Shown here piece after piece: positions 43,154 to 52,168 of a DNA stretch of 64,000 nucleotides. This DNA comes from Thermoplasmata archaeon. Lineage in GTDB: Archaea > Thermoplasmatota > Thermoplasmata > Lutacidiplasmatales > UBA184. Positions within the stretch are counted from its first letter, which is position 1. Each line of letters opens with the position of its first letter. The notes beneath the pieces are model-generated. The model did no database searches and had not been told where the DNA came from. It saw only the letters and a program-made list of their open reading frames with translations. The stretch is from contig JAKAAX010000006.1 in the NCBI GenBank assembly GCA_021802125.1, forward strand, positions 71,633-135,632. The letters are read 5' to 3'. Both the position numbers and the translations under genes were made by a program.

Positions 43154-43690
43154 CTACACGAAGTGCCTGCGCACTCCGAGGAGGTAGATGAACAGGATGA
43201 GCAGCACGAAGAAAAGGACCCACGAGGCGACGAGCAGAGAGCTCAGCATCAGCAGGAACACCACGATCGCGGTCAGCCAGAGCGCCCAGGACTCCAGGTC
43301 CCAGAGCCCCCGCGCGGTGGCGAGCATGACCATCCCGAAAATGAAGTAGAACCCGCCGATCAGCACGGCATCGCCGGCAACGCCCGAAAGGAGGGCCGGT
43401 GCGTGGGCCATGAACGCGATGCCCAGTCCTGCGAGGAGGACGAGCAGCCCCACGATCAGGATGAGCGCCCCGACGATGCCGATCAGGATCGCCAGGATCC
43501 CCACCAGGACCGGAAGCTGGCTCCGCGTGGGTCGGTAGGTCCCGGAGGGGTAGTAGGTGCTCACGAAGACGAATGCCCGGGCCATCGCACCGGGGCCGAC
43601 CGGCGCCCCTGTCCCCTCGGAGGGCTCCGCCCGGGAACGGTCAGGCCGGGTCGGCTCGCCTCCCCTCCCCCTGGAGAGTTGCATTCGCAC
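43154..43690 (-). CDS. Four-helix membrane protein of unknown function
   Basis: 178 residues; the GTG at 43690 or ATG at 43684 is the start. About four strongly hydrophobic helices (about 60-80, 82-115, 118-145, 150-172) follow a basic, Pro-rich cytosolic leader. No motif is recognised. It is transcribed divergently from thrS with 57 bp between the starts; a single AT-rich element (43716-43722) lies 29 bp from each start. Confidence 0.65.
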   Translation of the reverse strand: MRMQLSRGRGGEPTRPDRSRAEPSEGTGAPVGPGAMARAFVFVSTYYPSGTYRPTRSQLPVLVGILAILIGIVGALILIVGLLVLLAGLGIAFMAHAPALLSGVAGDAVLIGGFYFIFGMVMLATARGLWDLESWALWLTAIVVFLLMLSSLLVASWVLFFVLLILFIYLLGVRRHFV

Positions 43691-43713
43691 CCACCCTAGC
43701 AGGCCCGAGGGGC

Positions 43714-43723
43714 CTTATTTATC
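43714..43723. promoter_or_regulatory. Shared TATA-like element of thrS and the divergent membrane protein
   Basis: The AT-rich CTTATTTATC core is centred near 43719: 29 bp upstream of the thrS ATG (43748) and 29 bp from the GTG (43690) of the opposite gene. It reads TTATTTAT on plus and ATAAATAA on minus. Confidence 0.5.
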
Positions 43724-43747
43724 TCCGCCTCGCTCGCGCCCGAGGTC

Positions 43748-45718
43748 ATGAAGCTCCTCTTCATCCACGCCGACCATCTGGCCTACGAGGCGAGGAAGCC
43801 CGCGCTCAAAGTGCCTCCCCCCCTCGCTCCGGAGGAGAGCAAGGGTTCGGCGGAGGAGGCGCTCGTCGTCTTCTACTGCGTGGAGGCCGCGGACACCTCC
43901 GACTTGCCCGCCATCGTGGAAAAGACCCTGGCAGAGATCCAGGACGTCCTGGGGCAGGTCAAGGCCGAGCGCGTGGTCCTCTACCCGTACGCCCACCTTT
44001 CGCAGTCGCTCGCCCCCCCAAAGGAGGCGCAACGGGCGGGGGAGATGCTGAAGGCCCTCGCCGCCGAGAAGCTCGGCGTCACGGTGATCTCGGCCCCGTT
44101 CGGGTACTACAAGGCCTTCGAGCTCCGGGCCAAGGGACACCCCCTCGCAGAGCTCTCCCGGACCGTCTCGCTCGGGGGCTCGGTCGCTGCGCCCCCCGCG
44201 GCGGTGGGCCTGGTCAACAAACCTGCCAAGGGGGCGTCCGCCCCCTCTTTCTCCTCACCGGCCCCCTCCGCCTCGCAGAAGGGCGCAGCCCCCGCGGAGA
44301 GCGAGGCGCTGACGAAGGAGAAGAAGCTCGTCTCCAAGTGGTTCATCCTGACGCCCGAGGCCAAGCTCGTCCCCGCCGAGGAGTTCGACTTCTCGAAGGA
44401 CAAGGAGTTCGAGGCCTTCTTCCGCTACGAGACCCAGGGGACCCGCCAGGCCGGCGAGGAGCCCCCGCACGTCCGCCTGATGCGCGAGCTCGAGCTCGTC
44501 GACTACGAGCCGGCCTCCGACGCGGGGAACTTCCGCTGGTACCCGAAAGGGCAGCTCATCAAGCGCCTGCTCCAGGAGCAGTGCTCCGAGGTGATCCGGA
44601 AGGCGGGGGGGATGCGCGTGGAGACCCCCATCATGTACGATTACGAGCACCCGGCGCTCAAGCGGTACCTGGACCGGTTCCCGGCCCGGCAGTACATCCT
44701 GCGCTCGGAGGACAAGGACTACTTCCTCCGCTTCGCGGCCTGCTTCGGCCAGTACATGATCTTCCACGACATGGTGATGGGCCGGAAGGACCTCCCGGTC
44801 CGACTGTACGAGCTCACCCACTACTCCTTCCGGCGCGAACAGACGGGAGAGCTCTCCGGGCTCCGTCGCCTGCGGACCTTCACGATGCCGGACATGCACA
44901 CGCTGGTCGCCGAGGTCGGGCAGGCGAAGCAGGAGTTCCTCCAGCAGTTCCAGCTCTGCCAGCAGTGGATGGGGGACCTGGGGGTCCCCTACAACGCGGC
45001 GGTCAGGTTCGTCCGCAGCTTCTACGAGGAGAACCCGGACTTCGTCCAGGCGCTCGCCAAGGCCAACGGCCGCCCGATGGTCGTCGAGATGTGGGACGAC
45101 CGTTTCTTCTACTTCGTGACGAAGATGGAGTTCCACCCCCTGGACAGCCAGGGGCGCGCGGCGGCCCTCTCCACGGTCCAGATCGACGTCGAGAACGGCG
45201 AGCGCTTCGGCATCCAGTACACCGACTCGGACGGGAAGCGGAAGCACCCGCTCATCCTCCACACGAGCGTCCCCGGGGCCATCGAGCGGAACGTCTACGC
45301 GATCCTCGAGAACGAGGCGAAGAAGATGGCCAAGGGCCAGAAGGGCTCCTTCCCGTTCTGGCTCGCGCCGACCCAGATCCGGCTCCTGCCGGTCTCCGAC
45401 ACGTTCATCGACCCGTGCCTGAAGCTCGTCCAGGAGCTCGAGGAGCGCTCGGGAGCTCGGGTGGACATCGACGACCGGGACGAAGGGATCGGCCGGAAGA
45501 TCCGCGACGCGGAGAAGGAATGGGTCCCGCTCATCCTGGTCTACGGGGAGAAGGAGGCGGGCGGGGCGAAGTTCGCCGTCCGCACCCGCGACGGTCCCCA
45601 GCTCTCCGTGAGCATGGACGAGCTCGTGGCCGAGATCGCGCGGCGGCAGGGCCCCCGGCCGAAGGCGGCCCTAGGGCTTCCCGTCCGGCTCAACCTGCGC
45701 CCCATCTTCCGAGGTTAG
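43748..45718 (+). CDS. thrS: Threonyl-tRNA synthetase, archaeal type
   Basis: 656 residues. The archaeal N-terminal editing domain (1-140, related to D-aminoacyl-tRNA deacylase; starts M-K-L-L-F-I-H-A-D-H) removes mischarged serine from tRNA-Thr. A Pro/Ala/Ser-rich linker (about 141-188) follows, longer than usual. The class II catalytic core has R-F-A-A-C-F-G-Q and L-Y-E-L-T-H-Y-S-F-R-R-E, with W-D-D-R-F-F-Y; the anticodon-binding domain is about 535-650. It ends 48 bp inside the oppositely oriented PKD gene. Confidence 0.97.
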   Translation: MKLLFIHADHLAYEARKPALKVPPPLAPEESKGSAEEALVVFYCVEAADTSDLPAIVEKTLAEIQDVLGQVKAERVVLYPYAHLSQSLAPPKEAQRAGEMLKALAAEKLGVTVISAPFGYYKAFELRAKGHPLAELSRTVSLGGSVAAPPAAVGLVNKPAKGASAPSFSSPAPSASQKGAAPAESEALTKEKKLVSKWFILTPEAKLVPAEEFDFSKDKEFEAFFRYETQGTRQAGEEPPHVRLMRELELVDYEPASDAGNFRWYPKGQLIKRLLQEQCSEVIRKAGGMRVETPIMYDYEHPALKRYLDRFPARQYILRSEDKDYFLRFAACFGQYMIFHDMVMGRKDLPVRLYELTHYSFRREQTGELSGLRRLRTFTMPDMHTLVAEVGQAKQEFLQQFQLCQQWMGDLGVPYNAAVRFVRSFYEENPDFVQALAKANGRPMVVEMWDDRFFYFVTKMEFHPLDSQGRAAALSTVQIDVENGERFGIQYTDSDGKRKHPLILHTSVPGAIERNVYAILENEAKKMAKGQKGSFPFWLAPTQIRLLPVSDTFIDPCLKLVQELEERSGARVDIDDRDEGIGRKIRDAEKEWVPLILVYGEKEAGGAKFAVRTRDGPQLSVSMDELVAEIARRQGPRPKAALGLPVRLNLRPIFRG

Positions 45719-46927
45719 AGCTTCCTTCCCCGCGCCGGTCGTGGACGGTGAAGGGGAGGCCTCCTCGCGCCCCGGGGGTCGGACTCGACGCCGACGAGAG
45801 AGGAGCACGGAGGCGGACACCGCCAGGACCAGGGTCGTGCCACCGAGGACGGCCAGCAGCACGAGCGTCGGAAGCACGGGCGCGGGCGCCGGCGCCGGGA
45901 CCATGGGGCAGTTGAACACCAGCCCTTGTTCGGTGACCGTCACGTTGGAGACGGCCCGACCCCCCAGCGCGTCCGTCACCGTGACCGTGGCGTTCCAGGG
46001 GTCCTGACCGGCGTAGGCGTGGGTGATGTTCTCGCCCGTCCCGTTCGGGGTTCCGTCGCCGAAGGACCAGTCGAAGGTGAACGGGGCCGCGCCACCGGAG
46101 ACCTGGGCGCTCAGGCTCACGTTCATCCCGGCGTGCCCCTTGCAGGTGTTGCAGCTGCAGCTCACGTTCAGGACCCTCATGCTCGCGTGGACCGAGAGCG
46201 GAGGAGCCTTCTGCACGCTCACGAGGACCGTCGCGTTCGCGGAGTTCCCGTTGGAGTCGTTGACCCACACGCGGGCCGTGTAGCTCCCCGCCGTGGTGTA
46301 CGTGTGGGTCGCATTCTGGGTGGTGGCACGCTGGCCGCCGTCCCCGAAGGTCCAGGCGAAGAGGTAGAGGGGGATCCCGCCGGAGGGGACCGAGAGGAAG
46401 GAGACCGAGAGGGGGGCGGTCCCGCTCGATGCGGCCGCCGTGGCGCTGATCGAGAGGGGGGGCACGCAACCGCTCCCGGCGCCGATCGTGATCGTGAGCG
46501 ATGCGCCAGCCACCTGCCCTAGGCTGTCGTGCACCTGGAGGCTCACGGTGTACGCTCCTCCTGCGCTGTAGGCGTGGAGCGGGTTCTCCACCGTCGCCGT
46601 GGCCCCGTCGCCGAAGTTCCAACCCCAGGAGTAGGGCGGCTGCCCTCCCTTCGCCGTTCCGTTGAACCCGGCGGGAGTCCCGCAGGGCGCGCTCGGAGGC
46701 CCGGCCGCCTGGGCCGAGAGCGGCGCCTGGGGGATCGGGACGACGAGGGCGAGACGGCCGTCCTCGCCTGCAGCGCCGGTCGCGGGGGAGCTTCCCGTGA
46801 GCGCGAAGATGTGGATGGATGACCGGGAGGAGCTCGCCCCTGCTTCCCCGAGGGAAAGCAAGGCGCCGGTGGTCACCACGAGGACGGACAGGACCACCGT
46901 CCACGCCAGGAGATGAGCCGTCCGCAT
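45671..46927 (-). CDS. PKD-domain surface protein
   Basis: 418 residues. Signal helix (about 7-26), then three PKD domains, each with the F-G-D-G motif (W-N-F-G-D-G, W-T-F-G-D-G, W-S-F-G-D-G), a short segment with four cysteines (C-S-C-N-T-C, K-G) in front of the third, a membrane helix (about 350-370), an Arg-rich stop and a Ser/Thr/Pro-rich cytosolic tail. PKD modules are spacers in extracellular proteins. The last 48 bp overlap thrS tail to tail. Function is probably structural or adhesive. Confidence 0.85.
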   Translation of the reverse strand: MRTAHLLAWTVVLSVLVVTTGALLSLGEAGASSSRSSIHIFALTGSSPATGAAGEDGRLALVVPIPQAPLSAQAAGPPSAPCGTPAGFNGTAKGGQPPYSWGWNFGDGATATVENPLHAYSAGGAYTVSLQVHDSLGQVAGASLTITIGAGSGCVPPLSISATAAASSGTAPLSVSFLSVPSGGIPLYLFAWTFGDGGQRATTQNATHTYTTAGSYTARVWVNDSNGNSANATVLVSVQKAPPLSVHASMRVLNVSCSCNTCKGHAGMNVSLSAQVSGGAAPFTFDWSFGDGTPNGTGENITHAYAGQDPWNATVTVTDALGGRAVSNVTVTEQGLVFNCPMVPAPAPAPVLPTLVLLAVLGGTTLVLAVSASVLLSRRRRVRPPGREEASPSPSTTGAGKEALTSEDGAQVEPDGKP

Positions 46928-46976
46928 GGTGCTCTATCCGTCGGTCGCCCGAGGATCGACCTTGGCTCGACCGGCC

Positions 46977-48845
46977 TCAGGGGCGCTTCGCGCCAGGGAG
47001 GCCGGGAGGGGGAGAGGAGGGTCCTGTCGAGGTGAACTGCGAGGAGGCGGACGCCTCTGCGGGCTTCGACGTGGCAACGCCCCCGTGGAGATACCGGTGG
47101 CGGAGCAGGAGGCCGGCGACACCCATGAGCGCGAGGAAGACCAGCGGGCCCGCGACCACGAGCTCCCCCAGGATCGGCATGGTCCCCTGCGCTCCGTTCG
47201 GCGAGGATCCCGTGGCTGGCGGGGGCTGGCTGGAGGCGGGCGGTGTCGGGAGCACCTGGACCTGCGCGGGGTTGGACACGGCGCTGGCCACTCCCGAGGT
47301 CGCGCTCACGGAGATGGTCGCGTTCCCCGCCGCCTCTCCGGCCACGAACAGCGCCTGCGACCCGTCGTTCTCCGGGATGAGCTGGCCCACCGCAGGAGAG
47401 GAGAGGGTCCAGTTGTACGCCACCCCCGTCGAGGGTGTCGAGCCGTTCGCATCCAGGGCGGTCGCCAGCAGGGTGACCGAGCCTCCGGCGTGCAACGTGC
47501 TGCTCGAGGGCGAGAGCTGGACGCTCTTGAGAGGAGAGGAGCCCCCGCCGCCCGGGGACGTGATGGCGACCTGGAAGGGGGACTGCGAAGGCGACCCCGG
47601 CAGCGAGGCGAGGTAGCCGGAGACGTCCGAAGCCGAGAGGTAGAGCTGGAGCGTGCCGACGACCGAGGTGGCGTTGAACGGAAGGGTCGCTCCGTACGTG
47701 CCGTTGGACGGCTTGCCCGAGAGCAGGGAGAGCCCGACCGTGGACCAGAAGAAAGCCCCGGTGTCCTTGTACGTGACCGTCACGGTCGGGGCCACGACAT
47801 CCTGGACGCCCACCTGGACCCCCAGCGACGTGCCCACCGGGACGGAGGCGGGCAGGGCGGGGGCGGAGGTGAACCGCGGGAACATCGTGGCGTAGGGAAG
47901 GGCGGCCCACCACTCGTCCGCGATCTCCGCGTGCCCCGTGGGACTCGGATGGAAGTAATCGAGGTGGTTCACGTCCTGGGCGGAGAAGGTGAGGTTCCCG
48001 ATGTCCCACAGCGAGACGTTCCAGGACCGGGCGATCCGCTGTTCGACGTGGTTGTAGGCCCGGACCATGTACTGCATCATGGCCCGGCTCGGGGCGTTCA
48101 GGAGCGCGGGGCAGGTGCTCTGCCAGACCAGCTCGGCCTGGGAGTTCCCTCCGAAGAGGGTCCACAGGATGCTCACGTTGACCACGTTGGCGAGGGCGAT
48201 GACGGTCGTCGGGGGGAGCTCCGTCCGAAGGATCTCGAAGGTCCGATTGAGGGAGGCGGAGAAGTTCCAGACGGGAGTGGGGGTGGGCGTGCTCCCGCTG
48301 TGGGAGCAGACGTCGTTCCCTCCGATGAGGATGGAGACGAACCCTGCGCCGTCCCGGACCGCGTCGAGCGACTGCCAGACCATGTCGCTCGCCTTGTCCC
48401 CTGGCACCGCGAGCAGTCGGTCGTACAGGCAACCGGTCTGGACCTGGGGGAGCGCGCAGTCGACGCCGGTGGAGTTGGGGTAGATCGTGAGCAGCCGTTG
48501 GTAGAACGAGTAGACCCCCGTCGAGGCGGTGTTGTTCGCGACCGCGTAGGAGTACCATGGCTGGACCCCGAGGCTCGTCGCCTGGCCGTTGGCGTCGTAC
48601 GCCGGAGTGATCGAGTCGCCGAGCGCCGCGTAGACCTGGGGGTCAGGGAGGGGAAGCGCGCGGGCTGTGTCGCCGCCCTGCGAGAGGGCGGCCGCCTGGC
48701 CGCGATTCCCTGGAGCGGAGGGCAGCGCCGCAGGGATCACCGGCGCGGAGTGGGTCCCGGGTACCGCCGGAACACCGGCGAGGAGGCTCATCAATGACAG
48801 CCCCGCGACCAAGAGGGCCAGAGCGGCGAAGGGACGGCGAGACAC
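46977..48845 (-). CDS. Secreted, membrane-anchored SGNH/GDSL hydrolase with Ig-like domain
   Basis: 622 residues from the GTG at 48845, 30 bp from a TATA-like CTCAAATAG; an open frame continues upstream but is Arg/Ser-rich. Signal helix about 6-28. SGNH domain about 68-320: block I G-D-S-I-T (Ser78), block III I-G-G-N-D (Asn177) and block V L-D-Y-F-H-P-S (Asp296, His299) are present. Behind it lie Ig-like domains (about 330-560), a membrane helix (about 570-590) and a tail. SGNH enzymes deacylate esters such as lipids or O-acetylated polysaccharide. The extracellular location agrees with degradation of an external substrate. Confidence 0.88.
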   Translation of the reverse strand: MSRRPFAALALLVAGLSLMSLLAGVPAVPGTHSAPVIPAALPSAPGNRGQAAALSQGGDTARALPLPDPQVYAALGDSITPAYDANGQATSLGVQPWYSYAVANNTASTGVYSFYQRLLTIYPNSTGVDCALPQVQTGCLYDRLLAVPGDKASDMVWQSLDAVRDGAGFVSILIGGNDVCSHSGSTPTPTPVWNFSASLNRTFEILRTELPPTTVIALANVVNVSILWTLFGGNSQAELVWQSTCPALLNAPSRAMMQYMVRAYNHVEQRIARSWNVSLWDIGNLTFSAQDVNHLDYFHPSPTGHAEIADEWWAALPYATMFPRFTSAPALPASVPVGTSLGVQVGVQDVVAPTVTVTYKDTGAFFWSTVGLSLLSGKPSNGTYGATLPFNATSVVGTLQLYLSASDVSGYLASLPGSPSQSPFQVAITSPGGGGSSPLKSVQLSPSSSTLHAGGSVTLLATALDANGSTPSTGVAYNWTLSSPAVGQLIPENDGSQALFVAGEAAGNATISVSATSGVASAVSNPAQVQVLPTPPASSQPPPATGSSPNGAQGTMPILGELVVAGPLVFLALMGVAGLLLRHRYLHGGVATSKPAEASASSQFTSTGPSSPPPGLPGAKRP

Positions 48846-48870
48846 AGCACTCGCGCGTAGCTGGCGGCCG

Positions 48871-48879
48871 CTATTTGAG
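48871..48879 (-). promoter_or_regulatory. TATA box of the SGNH hydrolase gene
   Basis: CTCAAATAG on the minus strand, centred 30 bp before the GTG start. Confidence 0.5.
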
Positions 48880-48945
48880 CCCAAGGGGAGGACGGACGAT
48901 CGGACGCAGGTCGCCCCCGCGTCCGTCGCCGTCTCCCCGGCGTTC

Positions 48946-51450
48946 TCACTCTCCCTGCGCCGAGAGGGCGTCGTGCAGGTCCCGTCGCAGCGTCTGGGCG
49001 GTCCGCGTGACCTCGACACCCTGGGCGATCGTCTCGGCCTCGGAGAGGTGCGCCTTCGCCTCGTCGACCCGTCCGCGCATGTTCGAGGCCATCGCGAGGC
49101 GGAAGAGCGCTTCCGCCTGCGTGCGGCGGAGGTTCGAGCGGCGACCGACGTCCAGGGCCTCCCTCGCACGGTGCTCCGCCCGGTCCAGGAGCCCCATCCG
49201 GCCGGCCGTGTCGCAGGCGTAGATCAGGGCGCGTCCCTCGCGCTCGTTGTCGTGAAGGGCCCGGGCCAGATCGACCGCGGCGTCCGCGTGGCCGAGCGCC
49301 TCTCGCATCTCCCCCTTCGCCAGGTGGTTCGAGGCCTTGCGGAGCATGGCGTCGAGCAGCCGCCAGACCTCCGGCATCTCCGGAAGGACCTCCATCGCGC
49401 GCGCCATGGTCTTCTTCGCCGCGGGCTCGTCGTCCAGGGAGTACTCGATCGCCGCGCGTCCGAGGAGCGCGAAGAGCGCTCCGTCCCGGTCCCCTCCCTG
49501 GAACAGGAGGGTGATCCCGTCCTCGAGCTTCTTCGTGCTCGTCTCCCGGCTCGACGGGTCGAGCATGAACTCCACGTCCGCGAGCGCCGTCAAGGCCCGC
49601 CCGAGCTCCACCGGTGGAGCGTGGGCCCGGGTGAGGGCGTCCAGGCATCCTTGGAGGTCCTCCCGGGCGGAGGCGTAGTCCCCCGCGCTGTAGGACAGGC
49701 GGCTGCGGAAGCGCCGGACCGAGGCGAGCCCCAGGTCGTCGCCGATCTCCTGGAAGCGCGAGACGGCCTCCTCCGCGAGGGTGTGGGCGATGGCGGTGTC
49801 CCCCCGCCGGGCGGTCACCCGCGCGAGGTCCAGCAGCACGCCGGCGTAGGGCGCGCCCCCCTCGTGGACGTTCTTCAGCAGGTCGCGGGCACGGGAGAGG
49901 GCCTGCGTCGCCGCGTCGTCCGCTCCGAGGGCGTAGGCGACGGCCCCCAGCTCCTGGAGGAGCTTGGCCTCCCCGCGGATGTCCTTCGGTCGGCAGCGCT
50001 GGTGGACGGAGAGCGCCTGCTCCAGGAGCTCGCGCTCTCGGGGGAGCGAGCCCGCATCCCTCGCAAGCTCCACCGCGACGCGGAGGTACTCGAGCGCCTT
50101 CTCGTCGCTCTTCCCCTGCGTGAAGTGGTGCGTCAGTGCGAAGACCCGAGCGGCGTCCCCGCCCCCCGGCATCCCCTCGAGCGCCTCCCCGATCTTCCGA
50201 TGAAGGACGCGGCGGCGGGCGGCGGTGAGGTCGCGGTACACCTTCTGGCGCACGCTCTCCTCCGCGAAGCCGAAGGCGCCCCCCGGCCGTTCCATGAGCA
50301 GACCGCGGTGGACGAGCTCCTCGACGAGCTCGGCCGCGCGCTCCTCGCTCTCGCCGGTGGCGCGCCGGAGCAGCTCGAACGGGACGGTGGGTCCGGCCAC
50401 CGCCGCGACGGCGAGCGTCCGCTCCTGGTCCTCCGTGAGCGTTCCGCCCGGGTCCTCGACCGCCTCCGCGGCCTGCGGGTCCCTCCCGGGTAGCGCGCCC
50501 TGGGTCTGATAGGCGCGAACGAGGCGCAGCGCCGCTCCCGGCAGACCTTCGGAACGCTCGACGACCTCTTCCAGGACCGTCCCCGGAAGGGGCGCCTTCG
50601 TCGACAGGTGCTCCTGCAGGAGCGTGCGAAGCTCCGCGGAGGAGAGCGGGGAGAGGGGCCGACGCACGGCCACCTGCGAGAGGAACGTTCGCTCGAGGGC
50701 CCGGCGGAGGGCCGGGTAGAGCTCCTCCTCCTGAGTGTAGGTCAGCAAGAGCCAGAGCGGGGCCTCGGGCCTCCACTCGAGGAGCACCGCGATCAGGTCG
50801 GCCGATACGTGGTCGGCGAGCTGCAGGTCCTCCAGGGCCAGGAGGAGGGGGGCTTCGCGCGCCCGGTCCACCAGGAACCGGCGGATCTGGGAGAGCAGTC
50901 TCGCGCGCTTCTCCTGCGCGGTCTGGCTCGGATCGGAGAGGGACCGCACGAGGCGTTCGTACTCCACCTGGGCCGAGGGCGCGCTCGCGTGGGACCCCGG
51001 GGCCGGACGTGGACCGATCCCTGCTCCCAGCACCAGGGCGGAGAGGCCGAGCAGGCCCTCTCCCGGGCCGGGGTCACGCTCGGTGGTCTCCCCTACCGTC
51101 TGGCCGTCGCGGCCGTGGGTGGACCGGCCCTCCTCGGCGGCCGGTTCCCGGGCCTTGTGCTCCCAGGAAGTGAGGGCACCGCGGAAGAGCGAGAGCGGGG
51201 CGAGCGCGTCGTCCGCCTCGGCCCGACAGAGCAGGGTCTCGAAACCCTCCCTCCTGGCGGCGAGACGGACCTGCTCGACGACCCATTCCTTCCCGAGGTC
51301 CTGGCCGCCGACGAGGCAGCTGGCGAGCGTGGTCGAGCGGGAGACCACCTCGGCACGGTCGCGGGCGAGCTCTCGGAGGACGGCCTCGCGGACCTCGCCT
51401 CGCGGGTGCGAAGATGCGGGAGGGTCCCCTGGGGCCGGCATCGCGAGCAC
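48946..51450 (-). CDS. AAA/STAND-like ATPase with TPR repeats and a degenerate P-loop
   Basis: 834 residues. N-terminal ATPase-like domain: the P-loop reads G-G-Q-D-L-G-K-E-W (about 48-56), with Glu in place of the Ser/Thr that binds Mg2+. A Walker B-like L-L-L-A-L-E-D-L occurs at about 202-209, with an S/P-rich insert before it. A winged-helix-like segment (about 350-430) and roughly ten TPR-like helical pairs (about 440-820) follow. The layout resembles MalT/STAND signal proteins or AAA_16 ATPases but lacks a DNA-binding C-terminus. The altered P-loop suggests weak or no ATP hydrolysis, perhaps a scaffold. Starts: GTG 51450 or ATG 51441. Confidence 0.75.
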   Translation of the reverse strand: MLAMPAPGDPPASSHPRGEVREAVLRELARDRAEVVSRSTTLASCLVGGQDLGKEWVVEQVRLAARREGFETLLCRAEADDALAPLSLFRGALTSWEHKAREPAAEEGRSTHGRDGQTVGETTERDPGPGEGLLGLSALVLGAGIGPRPAPGSHASAPSAQVEYERLVRSLSDPSQTAQEKRARLLSQIRRFLVDRAREAPLLLALEDLQLADHVSADLIAVLLEWRPEAPLWLLLTYTQEEELYPALRRALERTFLSQVAVRRPLSPLSSAELRTLLQEHLSTKAPLPGTVLEEVVERSEGLPGAALRLVRAYQTQGALPGRDPQAAEAVEDPGGTLTEDQERTLAVAAVAGPTVPFELLRRATGESEERAAELVEELVHRGLLMERPGGAFGFAEESVRQKVYRDLTAARRRVLHRKIGEALEGMPGGGDAARVFALTHHFTQGKSDEKALEYLRVAVELARDAGSLPRERELLEQALSVHQRCRPKDIRGEAKLLQELGAVAYALGADDAATQALSRARDLLKNVHEGGAPYAGVLLDLARVTARRGDTAIAHTLAEEAVSRFQEIGDDLGLASVRRFRSRLSYSAGDYASAREDLQGCLDALTRAHAPPVELGRALTALADVEFMLDPSSRETSTKKLEDGITLLFQGGDRDGALFALLGRAAIEYSLDDEPAAKKTMARAMEVLPEMPEVWRLLDAMLRKASNHLAKGEMREALGHADAAVDLARALHDNEREGRALIYACDTAGRMGLLDRAEHRAREALDVGRRSNLRRTQAEALFRLAMASNMRGRVDEAKAHLSEAETIAQGVEVTRTAQTLRRDLHDALSAQGE

Positions 51451-51549
51451 CTGGCGCAGCGTGCTGCTCCGCCATGTAGGTTGCGCGGGCGGCCGTTCGT
51501 GGTGCCCCCGTGCCCGAACGGCACCCGGGGGCCGCCCTCGAGGGCGCCC

Positions 51550-52140
51550 CTAGTGGCGGCGAGCGGGACTCTCTGCGCGGGCCCGCGCGGAGGCTCCGCC
51601 CGCGAGGGTGGCCGTCGCTCCGAAGCTCCGCTCGAGCTCGGAGGACGGGGGCCGGAACCCGGAGAAGAGCGATCGGGCGAGGTAGACGTGCGGAAGCTGG
51701 CCCGCACGAAGCCCACGGAAGGGCCCCCCCGTGCGGGTCGCCTCGCGGTACTCGTAGTACTCCCCCTTCGGGAGGAACCAGACGATGGTGTCGTCGGTCC
51801 CTCGGGCCCCGTGCTCCCCCCGGGAGTAGGTGGCGATGCTCAGGTGCCTCTCGACGTCGTCCGGGAGGTTGAACACGAGCTTTCCGGTGAGCTGGGCCAC
51901 GCCGACGACGCGGTTCTGCGCCATCTCGCGGGCCAGGACCTCGGCGGACCGCTGGGTGCCGATGACCCGCAGCGTTCCGGGGCCGCGGTCGAGGAAGGCA
52001 ATCGCCCGGCCGGGGCGCTGGAGCCCCTCCAGGTCCTCCGGACGACAACCGAGAAGGTCCGCGACCTCGGAAGGAAGTTGGGCGGTGCACCAGCTCGGGT
52101 GGACCGCCCGGAGGATCACCCAGTCCTCGGTGCCGACCAT
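51550..52140 (-). CDS. Hypothetical protein with AbrB-like segments
   Basis: 196 residues. Two stretches look like halves of an AbrB/SpoVT swapped-hairpin fold: A-Q-L-P-S-E-V-A-D-L-L-G-C-R-P-E-D (about 20-36) and G-K-L-V-F-N-L-P-D-D-V-E (about 88-100), separated by a short strand. A domain with F-L-P-K-G-E-Y-Y-E-Y follows, then a disordered Ala/Arg tail. A DNA-binding or transition-state-regulator role is possible but weakly supported. ATG 52140 lies 24 bp from a TATA-like ATAAATC, so the transcript may be leaderless. Its promoter lies inside the end of the HAD gene. Confidence 0.55.
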   Translation of the reverse strand: MVGTEDWVILRAVHPSWCTAQLPSEVADLLGCRPEDLEGLQRPGRAIAFLDRGPGTLRVIGTQRSAEVLAREMAQNRVVGVAQLTGKLVFNLPDDVERHLSIATYSRGEHGARGTDDTIVWFLPKGEYYEYREATRTGGPFRGLRAGQLPHVYLARSLFSGFRPPSSELERSFGATATLAGGASARARAESPARRH

Positions 52141-52149
52141 GGGAATCTA

Positions 52150-52168
52150 AGAATTCTCATGATTTATG
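52150..52168 (-). promoter_or_regulatory. Promoter of the AbrB-like gene
   Basis: TATA-like CATAAATC (52161-52168, minus) and the perfect palindrome AGAATTCT (52150-52157) between it and the ATG at 52140. Confidence 0.45.
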
